From: Rhizobium leguminosarum bv. trifolii WSM2297
GTDB lineage: Bacteria > Pseudomonadota > Alphaproteobacteria > Rhizobiales > Rhizobiaceae
Length of the DNA stretch: 64,000 bases
Reading direction: 5' to 3'
Assembly (NCBI RefSeq): GCF_000271845.1
Contig: NZ_JH719393.1
Span: 806,001 to 870,000 of the forward strand
A program made the translations under genes and the position numbers. The notes beneath the pieces were generated by a model that had not been told where the DNA came from, ran no database searches, and saw only the letters and a list, made by a program, of their open reading frames with translations. Positions 16,352 to 24,493 of this stretch are shown here, in pieces; within the stretch, counting starts at the first letter, position 1, and each line of letters begins with the position of its first letter.

Positions 16352-17626
16352 TCAAATTTGGACGACGGGCGCAAAGCCTGTGCTGCCGCGATCCACGCAA
16401 ATAAGGGCGACCAGATAGGCGAAGATCGGATCCAGGGCCTTCTGATTGAACATGATACCAAAGCTGCCGGTGATGACGTAGCTGCTGACGAGCAGAAGAG
16501 CGAGCGCAATGGCCAGATCCCGGCCCGGCCCGGCTTCCTTTCTCCAGGCGCCGATCACCGGCGTCGCGAGCATCAGCGACAGCGCTGCAATGCCGAAAAT
16601 GCCGGCATCGATCCCCGCAGTCAGAAAACCGTTGTGAACATGCGAATAGGTTAGTTGCGGCCTTATGTTTTCGGGCAGCTCTGCCAATACCGAAGCCATC
16701 CGGTTTTGCGGGCCATACCCCGTCAACGGGTCCTTGCTGATCGCCGATATTGCACCCTTGTACAGAGCGTACCGGGCACTCAGCGACGTGACTTCGCCGT
16801 CGCTGCGTTCGAGCGATGCCATATTTTCCTGCAACGCCTCGATGCGATGAAGGATTTGGCCGCTGCCGAGGGCGATAAGTCCCGCAAACAGCAAAGAGCC
16901 GGTGATGGCAAGGCTGCGTAAACTCAGATGGAAGCTGTGTTTGCGAAAATACCAGAGGAAGATGACGATATGAACGGGAATGACCAGCCAGGCCGAGCGT
17001 GTTCCCGAAAGCAGCACGCAGCCCAGACCGGCGGCATATCCCAGTATGGCAATTCTCTGCTCGACACTCTTGGGTGATTGAACGTTGAGAAGAGCGATGC
17101 CGCCGAAAAGAACGCCTATGACGCCCAGCAGTGCGGCGTTCGAAGTCCCGGCCTCTGCCCTCTCCATCAGGAACATGATCTGCAGCAGACTGAAAAGAAA
17201 GGTAACGATCATGCCGATACCTGCGCCGAGGATAAACAGTGGCACAAGGCGGCCATCGGGAGACTGGCGCATCCTCGGTAGAACCAGCCAGACCGCAAAG
17301 AACGGCAGCAGCCGGAATATCCAGTCCAGTTCTTCGGAGTAGGGCGGATTGACGAATATGCTCGCGATCATCACCAGCGGGTAGATCGACATGCCAATGG
17401 CAACCAGCCGGTCGGATTTCGACAGGTTCAGGGCCAGGCTGCCCGTCGCCAGACAGTAGAGGCCCCACACCATCGATCCGAGGAGGATGAACGAGTTGAA
17501 GTTCGGGGAAAGTCCGGGAAGGATGGCAAAGAGAAAGACCGCAATGCGGTTGTTCCGATCGAGTGCGCTTGCCGCCCCACTTTCGGGATAGAGCAATGCT
17601 ATCTTCAGTTGTCCGAGGTATTTCAC
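16352..17626 (-). CDS. O-antigen ligase (WaaL)-like membrane protein
   Basis: This 424-residue protein has about ten to twelve hydrophobic segments and the Wzy/WaaL-type cytoplasmic and periplasmic pattern. The family motif appears as LLSGTRSAWLVIPVHIVIFL, and a large periplasmic loop holds KDPLTGYGPQNRM and YSHVHNGFLTAGIDAGIFGI (the H-N pair is typical). Such proteins polymerise lipid-linked repeat units or ligate glycan to lipid A core. It ends convergently with the CapD-like gene, so it shares location rather than an operon with the sugar genes. The start is taken as GTG at 17626, with AGGA 7 bases upstream. Confidence 0.82.
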   Translation of the reverse strand: MKYLGQLKIALLYPESGAASALDRNNRIAVFLFAILPGLSPNFNSFILLGSMVWGLYCLATGSLALNLSKSDRLVAIGMSIYPLVMIASIFVNPPYSEELDWIFRLLPFFAVWLVLPRMRQSPDGRLVPLFILGAGIGMIVTFLFSLLQIMFLMERAEAGTSNAALLGVIGVLFGGIALLNVQSPKSVEQRIAILGYAAGLGCVLLSGTRSAWLVIPVHIVIFLWYFRKHSFHLSLRSLAITGSLLFAGLIALGSGQILHRIEALQENMASLERSDGEVTSLSARYALYKGAISAISKDPLTGYGPQNRMASVLAELPENIRPQLTYSHVHNGFLTAGIDAGIFGIAALSLMLATPVIGAWRKEAGPGRDLAIALALLLVSSYVITGSFGIMFNQKALDPIFAYLVALICVDRGSTGFAPVVQI

Positions 17627-17983
17627 TTGCCGATCCTGACCATGCCGATGCCGTTTCGCTAAGGATCGTGATCACGCCTGTCAAGCCGGGGATTGCGTGC
17701 AATCTATGGCTTTAAGCCTCGTGGCATTCCAGCAACAGGATTTATGGGCGGAGGCGGTTCTATGAAATGTCGGAATCCGACATAAAGGCCAGCTTCAGCA
17801 ATAGACACGTCTGAGGTGCAGTTGGTCGAAGGTTTGGTCGGCATATATGTTCGCGTAAAACCGTTGAGCGCGACCGCCCGCCCAAGGGATTGCAGGGCAG
17901 GCTGCAAAGCATTGACAGACATGATGCGCGGTCGCCACCCTACGACCAGCTCATAGAACCTCGCTGCCGCTAAAGAGTTACCG
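17627..17983. other. Intergenic stretch with a 15-base palindrome
   Basis: No gene is supported in these 357 bases. TGTCGGAATCCGACA (17768-17782) is a perfect palindrome with a one-base centre and could be a protein binding site or a small hairpin. Confidence 0.5.
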
Positions 17984-18235
17984 CTACCGCCAATATCGGC
18001 GTGCCATATTTTCGGTCGAAGATCGACCGAGCAGATAGCCCAGGCCGAATGCCAGAATGCCGGTGCCGAGCAACAAGGCGCTTGCGGTTTGCGGGTGATC
18101 CCTGACGCCGGTGACGACCGCGTAGGCCTCACGCCTCACCCCATCGGCGGCCGACTTCGCGGCTTTGGTCAAACCCTCGGGCTGCTCAGCCGGCGTTCCG
18201 GTGAATCCGGCGTTCAAGTTTTGTTTGTCGGCCAT
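17984..18235 (-). CDS. Small membrane protein of the DUF883/YqjD kind
   Basis: This 83-residue protein has a polar N-terminal half (GLTKAAKSAADGVRREAYAV), then a single C-terminal membrane helix SALLLGTGILAFGLGYLLGR and a basic tail. This is the layout of the ElaB/YqjD/DUF883 group, membrane-anchored stress-associated proteins, but the assignment is by layout only. It lies 27 bases downstream of the DUF2934 gene in the same direction, so both may be one stress-related unit. ATG at 18235 follows AGGGAC about 8 bases upstream. Confidence 0.68.
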   Translation of the reverse strand: MADKQNLNAGFTGTPAEQPEGLTKAAKSAADGVRREAYAVVTGVRDHPQTASALLLGTGILAFGLGYLLGRSSTENMARRYWR

Positions 18236-18262
18236 GTCTGGTCCCTTCCTGAAATCGGTGGT

Positions 18263-18661
18263 TCAACTCTGCTCGCGCGTGCCGGGGGAGGCTTCGCGTT
18301 GATCAGCATCTTCGAGATCCGTTTTGACGAGGAATGCATCGGTATGTTCGCGCGCGGCCTCTCGCAGGGCAGCGAGATTTGGCGGATTGCCGATCTCGCC
18401 CTGCTTATCGAGTTCGTGCTCAGCCAGGGTCCAGTGATGCCGGTGCTGGCCTTCTGGCCTGCCTTCCTTTTCCCAGAGGGAATAGGCCTTTTTCCGGATC
18501 TCCTCCTCGCGGGGGGCTGCGGGCGATCCGCCGTTCTGCCCGGCGAATTTGTTTGCGGCGGGCCGAGCTTTCTTCCGTTCGCGCGCCTCCGCGGCAGATG
18601 GAAATTCTGGCTGGGCGCCGTCTGCCTTTTCGCTTGTCTTGCGTCGTACTGGGTTTTTCAT
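18263..18661 (-). CDS. DUF2934-domain protein
   Basis: This 132-residue, highly charged protein carries the DUF2934 core REEEIRKKAYSLWEKEGRP followed by HHWTLAEHEL at about residues 50-82. DUF2934 proteins are short, soluble, of unknown function, and frequent in rhizobia near stress genes. The flanks are lysine-, arginine- and alanine-rich and likely disordered. Start 18661 is supported by AAGGAG 6 bases upstream; the frame is open further 5' without a good signal. It is divergent from the GntR gene. Confidence 0.75.
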   Translation of the reverse strand: MKNPVRRKTSEKADGAQPEFPSAAEARERKKARPAANKFAGQNGGSPAAPREEEIRKKAYSLWEKEGRPEGQHRHHWTLAEHELDKQGEIGNPPNLAALREAAREHTDAFLVKTDLEDADQREASPGTREQS

Positions 18662-18770
18662 GAGCGTCTCCTTGCGGATTTCAACCCACTCGGCCGATCT
18701 AAGTTCCAAAAAGACCGTCTTGACGGATGGACACCCATCAACTCGGCATGGGTTGGCAAGGTAAGATGAC

Positions 18771-18788
18771 TGGTATACTAGTATGCCA
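18771..18788. promoter_or_regulatory. Candidate GntR operator
   Basis: TGGTATACTAGTATGCCA is an 18-base palindrome with one mismatched pair, 25 bases ahead of the GntR start codon. FadR-subfamily GntR regulators often bind TGGTATACCA-like sites, so autoregulation and control of uxuA are likely. Confidence 0.6.
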
Positions 18789-18813
18789 AACAGTCTCAAC
18801 CGTCCTTATTGTT

Positions 18814-19533
18814 ATGCCGCAGGCGTCAGAAACCGAAGTTTTGATCATCCCGTCGCAAGACATCGGCGGCAGGCTGCGCCGGGTCACCACGGCCGGCGCC
18901 ATTTATGAGCGCCTGCATGCCAATATCGTCTCCCTGCGGATGCCGCCTGGCATGCCGCTGCAGGAAAAACGCATCGCTGAGGATTTCGGCGTCAGCCGCA
19001 CACCGGTGCGTGAGGCACTGCTCAGGCTTTCCGAAGGCGGGCTGGTCGATATTTATCCGCAGTCGGGCACTGTCGTGTCGCGGGTGCCGGTTTCGGCAAT
19101 CCCCGAGGCGGTCGTCATTCGCAAGGCGCTCGAAGGCACGACGGTCGAGACTGCGGCTCTGACCGCCACCGCCGCCGATATTGCCCGCCTGGATGCCATC
19201 ATCGCCCGGCAGCGGTCCCATGCTGCGACTGGGGATAGCTCGAGCTTCCATGAAGAGGACGAGGCCTTTCACGAAGCGATCGCCCAGATATCAGGTTATC
19301 CCGGCATCTGGGTGATCCTGAAGACGGTCAAGGTGCAGATCGACCGGGCGCGGCGGCTGACGCTGCCGGTGCTGGCGCGGATGGACAATGTAGTGCACGA
19401 ACATATGACTATCCGCGATGCGCTGGCCGCCCATGATGCGACGGCTGCACGTGATGCGATGGTCCATCACCTGAGCGCCGTCATTCCCGATGTCGACGAG
19501 CTGCGCTCGCGCTACCCCGACTATTTCTGCTGA
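18814..19533 (+). CDS. GntR-family regulator, FadR/FCD subfamily
   Basis: This 239-residue regulator has a winged helix-turn-helix at residues 30-90, with AIYERLHANIVSLRMPPGM and RIAEDFGVSRTPVREALLRL. An all-helical FCD ligand domain follows (residues 100-230) with the metal-site pattern HEEDEAFHEAIAQISG. Members respond to sugar acids or carboxylates. It sits 44 bases ahead of uxuA on the same strand, so mannonate or a hexuronate is the likely effector. The ATG at 18814 places the operator palindrome upstream; an earlier start at 18727 would put the palindrome inside the gene. Confidence 0.88.
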   Translation: MPQASETEVLIIPSQDIGGRLRRVTTAGAIYERLHANIVSLRMPPGMPLQEKRIAEDFGVSRTPVREALLRLSEGGLVDIYPQSGTVVSRVPVSAIPEAVVIRKALEGTTVETAALTATAADIARLDAIIARQRSHAATGDSSSFHEEDEAFHEAIAQISGYPGIWVILKTVKVQIDRARRLTLPVLARMDNVVHEHMTIRDALAAHDATAARDAMVHHLSAVIPDVDELRSRYPDYFC

Positions 19534-19577
19534 CGGCAGGACCGAACACGAAACGACAAGCGAGGGAAGGAACAAGC

Positions 19578-20765
19578 ATGCGGCAAGGTTGGAGATGGTT
19601 CGGACCGGAAGCGCCGGTGACGCTGGATGAGGTTCGTCAGACGGGCGCAACCAATATCGTCTCTTCGCTGCACCAAGTGCCGATCGGCAGGGCCTGGACG
19701 GAAAAGGAAGTGCGCGAGCGCCAGTCGCTGATCGAGACGACGCCGGGCGATCGTTCGCCGCTCGTCTGGTCGGTGGTCGAAAGCATTCCGATCCCCGATG
19801 CCGTCAAGCGCAAGGGCGGGGAGGCGAAGGCCGAAATCGAGGCGTGGATCGCCAGCCTCGAAGCGGTCGCCGCCTGCGGCATTCCGATCGTCTGCTATAA
19901 TTTCATGCCTGTCGTCGACTGGACCCGCACCGAACTCGATTTCGTGACGCCGACGGGCGCCACGGCCATGCGCTTCGATCATGAGCGTTTCGCAGCCTTC
20001 GATCTCTTCATTCTGGAACGGCCGGATGCGGCACAGCACTATTCCGCGGAAGACCGCGAACGGGCGCGTATCGTCTTCGAGGCGATGTCGGAGGAGGAGA
20101 TTGCCGAGATCACCCGGATCATTACGTCGGCTCTGCCGGGTTCGACCACCGAGCCTCTGACCATTCCGGCCTTCCGGGAAAAGCTGGTCGCCTATGGCGG
20201 AATCGACGCCGCAAAGCTGCGCCGGCATCTGATCGAATTCCTGGAGGCGGTGACGCCGGCGGCCGAAGCGCGCGGCGTCAAGCTGACGCTGCATCCCGAC
20301 GATCCGCCGCGTTCGCTGTTCGGCCTTCCCCGCATCGCCTCGACCGCCGATGATTATGCCGCTCTCTTCGACGCGGTGCCGTCGGCAGCGAATGGCATGT
20401 GTTACTGCACCGGCAGTCTCGGCGTGCGCGCCGAGAACGACCTGCCAGCGATCGCCCGGCGCTTTGCCTCGCGCATCCACTTCGCCCATTTGCGCGCCAC
20501 GACGCGCGAGGGCGACGGCCGGACGTTCCATGAAAGCGCGCATCTCGAAGGCGACGTCGACATGGTCGCGGTTCTCCGGGAACTGGTTGCGGAAGACCGC
20601 CGCCGCAGCGCGCAAGACACAATCGTCTTCCGCTCGGACCATGGTCACCGCATGCTCGACGATCTCGATAAAACAGTCACGCCGGGTTACCCTGCCATCG
20701 GCCGCATGCGCGGCCTTGCTGAACTCCGCGGCATCCTGCATGCGCTGGGTGCCCCGCCGAACTGA
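19578..20765 (+). CDS. uxuA: Mannonate dehydratase
   Basis: This 395-residue protein is UxuA, which dehydrates D-mannonate to 2-keto-3-deoxygluconate in glucuronate breakdown. Diagnostic segments are WRWFGPEAPVTLDEVRQTGA at the start, VCYNFMPVVDWTRTELDF near residue 110, KLTLHPDDPPRSLFGLPRI, NGMCYCTGSLGVRAENDL and the metal-site region RSDHGHRML. It is a TIM-barrel enzyme using Fe or Mn. GGAAGGA lies 7 bases before the ATG. No uxuB or uxaC gene is adjacent, so the other steps must be encoded elsewhere. Confidence 0.95.
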   Translation: MRQGWRWFGPEAPVTLDEVRQTGATNIVSSLHQVPIGRAWTEKEVRERQSLIETTPGDRSPLVWSVVESIPIPDAVKRKGGEAKAEIEAWIASLEAVAACGIPIVCYNFMPVVDWTRTELDFVTPTGATAMRFDHERFAAFDLFILERPDAAQHYSAEDRERARIVFEAMSEEEIAEITRIITSALPGSTTEPLTIPAFREKLVAYGGIDAAKLRRHLIEFLEAVTPAAEARGVKLTLHPDDPPRSLFGLPRIASTADDYAALFDAVPSAANGMCYCTGSLGVRAENDLPAIARRFASRIHFAHLRATTREGDGRTFHESAHLEGDVDMVAVLRELVAEDRRRSAQDTIVFRSDHGHRMLDDLDKTVTPGYPAIGRMRGLAELRGILHALGAPPN

Positions 20766-20800
20766 AGGCGTCCCGGGGCCGCTCGTCGGCAGATATTATC

Positions 20801-20833
20801 GCGCTCTGGAGCTCGAGCAGCACTTCAGAGCGC
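20801..20833. terminator. Possible bidirectional terminator
   Basis: GCGCTCTG (20801-20808) pairs with CAGAGCGC (20826-20833) across a 17-base loop between the convergent uxuA and TetR genes. It reaches into the 3' end of the TetR gene and has no T run, so it is only a weak candidate. Confidence 0.35.
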
Positions 20834-21472
20834 GCAGCCCTTCAAAAATAGATCGGCGCACATCTTCGCCCGCGCTGCGATCGCATCGATCTTCGGCGGC
20901 TGCTCCTGGCGCAGCATCGCCGCGCGCTGCGGCTCCATGATCATCATGCCGCGCAGCATGCCGCAGGCGGCGTGCGGATCGTCAAGTGTTATCAGCCCGC
21001 GGTCGATCTGTTTGCGGAGCCAGTCCTCCATCAGCGTGTTGGTCCTGACGATGGCCTTCTCATAGAAGCTATTGGCGATCTCGGGAAAACGGTCGGACTC
21101 GCTGATGACGAGCCGGGTCATGGTAATCGTGTCCAGCGAGAGCGTCAGCATGCCATAGGCCATCAGCATGCGCTCCACCCCCTGCCTGAGATCCGTGACG
21201 GCGAGTGTGCTTGGGTCAAGCGCCATGAGAAAGCGCCCGGTCCGCTCCGTGATCATCTCCGAAAAGAGATCCGCTTTGGTCGGAAACAGGCGGTAGAGCG
21301 TCTTGGTCGAGACGCCCGCCTCCTGGGCGATGGCGGCAATGCTTGCCGCCGCATAGCCATTCTCGTGAAATTGGCTGTTGGCCGCCTCGATAATCACGCC
21401 TCTCGTATCCTCGTCGCAGCGGACTTGCGGTCGGCCTCGCGGCCTCTTCTCGATTTCGTGATTTTGGACCAT
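20825..21472 (-). CDS. TetR/AcrR-family repressor of the adjacent efflux genes
   Basis: This 215-residue regulator starts with a basic arm (EIEKRPRGRPQVRCDEDTRG), then a TetR helix-turn-helix at residues 20-65, NSQFHENGYAAASIAAIAQE and AGVSTKTLYRLFPTKADLF. The C-terminal two thirds are the all-helical ligand domain. It is transcribed divergently from emrA over a 136-base region that contains a TTTTCCAAA/TTTGGAAAA inverted repeat, so it probably represses emrAB and itself until a toxic compound binds. The ATG at 21472 has GGAAAA 7 bases upstream. Confidence 0.87.
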   Translation of the reverse strand: MVQNHEIEKRPRGRPQVRCDEDTRGVIIEAANSQFHENGYAAASIAAIAQEAGVSTKTLYRLFPTKADLFSEMITERTGRFLMALDPSTLAVTDLRQGVERMLMAYGMLTLSLDTITMTRLVISESDRFPEIANSFYEKAIVRTNTLMEDWLRKQIDRGLITLDDPHAACGMLRGMMIMEPQRAAMLRQEQPPKIDAIAARAKMCADLFLKGCAL

Positions 21473-21476
21473 GATA

Positions 21477-21527
21477 ATTTTCCAAATTCCGGTTGACATC
21501 CATTTTCTAATACATATTTTGGAAAAT
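21477..21527. promoter_or_regulatory. emrA promoter with candidate TetR operator
   Basis: ATTTTCCAAA (21477-21486) and TTTGGAAAAT (21518-21527) are perfect inverted repeats 31 bases apart. Between and over them lies a plausible promoter: TTGACA (21493-21498), 16 bases, TATTTT (21515-21520). The right arm touches the -10 box, so binding there would block emrA transcription. The left arm overlaps the TetR gene's ribosome site. Confidence 0.6.
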
Positions 21528-21608
21528 ATCAAGTTTCCTAAAGTGCATTCCACCCGAATTCAAAGGCCGCGGCCGATAGCGACAGCGACCACTCCCAGGA
21601 GAGAGACA

Positions 21609-22790
21609 ATGTCCATCAAAACGCTGCAGGCTCTGAACAACAACGCACCTGCCACAGAAACCACAGCGGAAGCCGCGCCGACAACCCTTGACGCCGGCAA
21701 CACACCCCGCATTGCTGAGGCTGCCGTCGTTTCGGAGCCGCCCGCTCGAAAGCGCCGTGGTCGCGGATTGCTGTTGGGCGCAGCCGCTGTCACCCTGATC
21801 GCCGCAGGCGCCTATTATGGCCATGACTATTGGACGGTCGGGCGCTTCCACATCTCGACCGACGATGCCTATGTGAAGGCCGACAACACGACTGTCGCAC
21901 CGAAGGTTTCGGGCTATCTCGCCGAAGTCCTCGTCATGGACAACGAGGCGGTGAAGGCCGGTCAGGCGCTTGCTCGCATCGACGACCGCGATTTCCGCGC
22001 CGCCCTCGATCAGGCCAAGGCCGATGTCGCAGCAGCTGAGGCGACGCTCAATGCAAAGCAGGCGTCGCTCGACATTCAGCAGTCGACAATTGCCGCTGCC
22101 CGCGCCACCGTCGAAGTCGACAAGGCCAACGAGACCTTTGCCGAACAGAACAACAAGCGTTACGCCAATCTTGCGACCAGCGGTTATGCCCCGGTGCAGA
22201 CGGCGCAGCAGGCAGCTTCCGCCATCGCCGCAGCTCAGGCCACCATCGTTCGCGACAGCGCTTCGCTCGACGCCGCCGTCAAGCAGGTCGATCTTCTGAA
22301 CGCCGAGCTTGCCCAGGCGAAGGCTGCGCTTGCCCGCAGCCAGGCCGTCCAGCATCAGGCCGAGCTGAGCCTCTCCTATGCAACGATCACAGCACCCGTT
22401 GACGGCACCGTCGGCAACCGCACGCTACGGGTCGGCCAGTATGTCCAGGCCGGTACCCAGCTGATGTCGGTCGTGCCGACGAGCGCGGTCTATGTGATCG
22501 CCAACTACAAGGAAACGCAGCTCACCGACGTCCGCGCCGGCCAACCGGTGGAGATCGAGGTTGATACCTTCCCAGGCCGTACCTATCACGGCCGTGTCGA
22601 CAGTCTCGCTCCGGCAAGCGGCCAGGAATTCGCCCTGCTGCCGCCTGACAACGCCACTGGCAACTTCACCAAGGTCGTCCAGCGCATCCCGGTCAAAATA
22701 GTGCTCGATGGCGACGCTGCGCTCAGTGGCGACCTGCGCCCGGGCATGTCCGTCCAGCCGAGTATCGATACCAAGAACGACCGCAGCTAG
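21609..22790 (+). CDS. emrA: HlyD/EmrA-family efflux adaptor protein
   Basis: This 393-residue membrane fusion protein has one N-terminal membrane anchor (GLLLGAAAVTLIAAGAYYG, about residues 55-73) after a low-complexity cytoplasmic tail. The lipoyl half-motif HISTDDAYVKADNTTVAPKV follows, then a long alpha-helical hairpin rich in Ala, Gln and Lys (residues 130-250), and YATITAPVDGTVGNRTLRVG. It should bridge the EmrB pump to an outer-membrane channel. GGAG precedes the ATG. emrB follows after 23 bases. Confidence 0.92.
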   Translation: MSIKTLQALNNNAPATETTAEAAPTTLDAGNTPRIAEAAVVSEPPARKRRGRGLLLGAAAVTLIAAGAYYGHDYWTVGRFHISTDDAYVKADNTTVAPKVSGYLAEVLVMDNEAVKAGQALARIDDRDFRAALDQAKADVAAAEATLNAKQASLDIQQSTIAAARATVEVDKANETFAEQNNKRYANLATSGYAPVQTAQQAASAIAAAQATIVRDSASLDAAVKQVDLLNAELAQAKAALARSQAVQHQAELSLSYATITAPVDGTVGNRTLRVGQYVQAGTQLMSVVPTSAVYVIANYKETQLTDVRAGQPVEIEVDTFPGRTYHGRVDSLAPASGQEFALLPPDNATGNFTKVVQRIPVKIVLDGDAALSGDLRPGMSVQPSIDTKNDRS

Positions 22791-22813
22791 GCCGGGGACA
22801 AGGAGTTCGTGTC

Positions 22814-24397
22814 ATGTCCACCATCGCAGCAACAGCCTCAGCCACGTCGCAGCCGCGCGCCAGCACCAGGGAATGGATCGCCGTTCTCGCCGGCATGATC
22901 GGCGCCTTCATGGCAATCCTCAACATCCAGATCACCAATGCCTCCCTCCTCGACATCGAGGGCGGCATCGGAACGGGCGTCGATAACGGCGCATGGATCT
23001 CCACCTCCTACTTGATCGGCGAGATTGTCGTCATTCCGCTGACGGCGTATTTCAGCAACGTTTTCTCGTTCCGCCGCTATATCCTCGTCAACGCAATCCT
23101 ATTCCCGATCTTCTCGATGGCTTGTGCCTTCGCCCATGACTTGGGTACGATGATCGTTCTGCGCGGCCTGCAGGGCTTTGCCGGCGGCGTGCTGATCCCG
23201 ATGGCCTTCACCATGGTGCTGACTAAGCTGCCGAAGGGCCAACAGCCGCTCGGCCTTGCGATCTTCGCGCTTTCGGTCACCTTTGCTCCGGCCATCGGCC
23301 CAACGATCGGCGGCTACCTGACAGAAAATTACGGCTGGCAGACGATCTTCTTCATCAACACTATTCCGAGCCTGATGATGGCGGCCGCCCTCGCCCTGAC
23401 ACTGGACAAGCAGCCGATGCAGCTTCACCTTCTGAAGGAAGGCGACTGGGCCGGGATCATCACCATGGCGATCGGGCTTTCGGCGCTGCAGACGGTGTTG
23501 GAAGAAGGCAACAAGGAGGACTGGTTCTCCTCGCCCTTCATCGTCAAGCTCAGCATCCTTGCCTTCGTCTTCCTCGCTGCCTTCATCTGGATCGAGCTGA
23601 CCGTCAAGAAGCCGCTGGTCAAGCTCAGCCTGTTGAAGCAGCGTAATTTCGGCATTGGGGTTGCCGTCAACGTGCTGGTCGGCGTCGCTCTCTTCGGCAG
23701 CGTCTATATCCTGCCGCAATATCTCGGGCAGGTGCAGCGCTACAATGCCGAGCAGATCGGCAATGTGCTGGCCTGGACCGGCCTGCCGCAGTTGTTGCTC
23801 ATCCCGCTCGTGCCGATGATGATGAAGCGCTTCGATGCCCGTTACATCGGCTTCCTCGGCATCTCGATCTTCGCGATCAGCTGCTTCATGAACGTGATGC
23901 TTTCGGCCGATACCGCCGGCGACCAGTTCTGGATCCCGAATATCGTCCGCGCCATCGGCCAGGCGCTGGTGCTGACGCCGATCACCGCCATCACCACCGC
24001 CGGCATCGCAGCCACTGACGCGGCCGCCGCCTCGGGCCTGACCAACATGCTGCGCAATCTCGGCGGCGCGGTCGGAACGGCAACGCTCGGCACGGTGCTG
24101 ACCAAACGCGAGCAGTTCCACTCCAACATCATCGGCCAGTCGGTGACACTCGGCCGTGACGAAGTCCGCAACCGTCTCGACCAGGTGACGGGCTACTTCA
24201 TGTCTCACGGCGTCTCCGACCACGCGGTCGCAGCTCAGAAAGCTGTCGTGGCGCTTGGGCAGATCGTCAAACGCCAGGCCCTCAGCATGGGCTTCAGCGA
24301 TACCTTCGCCGTTATCGGGACTGTGCTTGCCATTGCTGCCATTGCTCTGCTCTTTGCCCAGAAGCCACGCGCGGGTGGCGGCGCCGGCGCCCACTAA
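22814..24397 (+). CDS. emrB: DHA2-family multidrug efflux MFS transporter (EmrB)
   Basis: This 527-residue protein has about fourteen membrane segments, as in the DHA2 drug:proton antiporters. Visible motifs are NIQITNASLLDIEGGIGTG near residue 36, LRGLQGFAGGVLIPMAFTMV (motif related to A/C) near residue 115, and ATDAAAASGLTNMLRNLGGAVG near residue 395, which is frequent in EmrB proteins. With EmrA it forms a tripartite exporter for hydrophobic compounds. The gene ends just before a strong terminator. Confidence 0.92.
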   Translation: MSTIAATASATSQPRASTREWIAVLAGMIGAFMAILNIQITNASLLDIEGGIGTGVDNGAWISTSYLIGEIVVIPLTAYFSNVFSFRRYILVNAILFPIFSMACAFAHDLGTMIVLRGLQGFAGGVLIPMAFTMVLTKLPKGQQPLGLAIFALSVTFAPAIGPTIGGYLTENYGWQTIFFINTIPSLMMAAALALTLDKQPMQLHLLKEGDWAGIITMAIGLSALQTVLEEGNKEDWFSSPFIVKLSILAFVFLAAFIWIELTVKKPLVKLSLLKQRNFGIGVAVNVLVGVALFGSVYILPQYLGQVQRYNAEQIGNVLAWTGLPQLLLIPLVPMMMKRFDARYIGFLGISIFAISCFMNVMLSADTAGDQFWIPNIVRAIGQALVLTPITAITTAGIAATDAAAASGLTNMLRNLGGAVGTATLGTVLTKREQFHSNIIGQSVTLGRDEVRNRLDQVTGYFMSHGVSDHAVAAQKAVVALGQIVKRQALSMGFSDTFAVIGTVLAIAAIALLFAQKPRAGGGAGAH

Positions 24398-24453
24398 GGT
24401 CGGCCCCTGCTAAGATTCCGGGTAAGCGCAACAGAAGAAGCATGACAGAGAAA

Positions 24454-24485
24454 AGCCCTCCTTCGCCGCGAAGGAGAGCTCTTTT
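24454..24485. terminator. Rho-independent terminator after emrB
   Basis: CTCCTTCG (24458-24465) pairs with CGAAGGAG (24469-24476) around a 3-base loop, extended by AGC and GCT outside one mismatch. CTTTTT follows on the plus strand and CTTTT-like sequence on the minus strand, so it can serve both emrB and the convergent epimerase gene. Confidence 0.82.
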
Positions 24486-24493
24486 TGTGAAGG

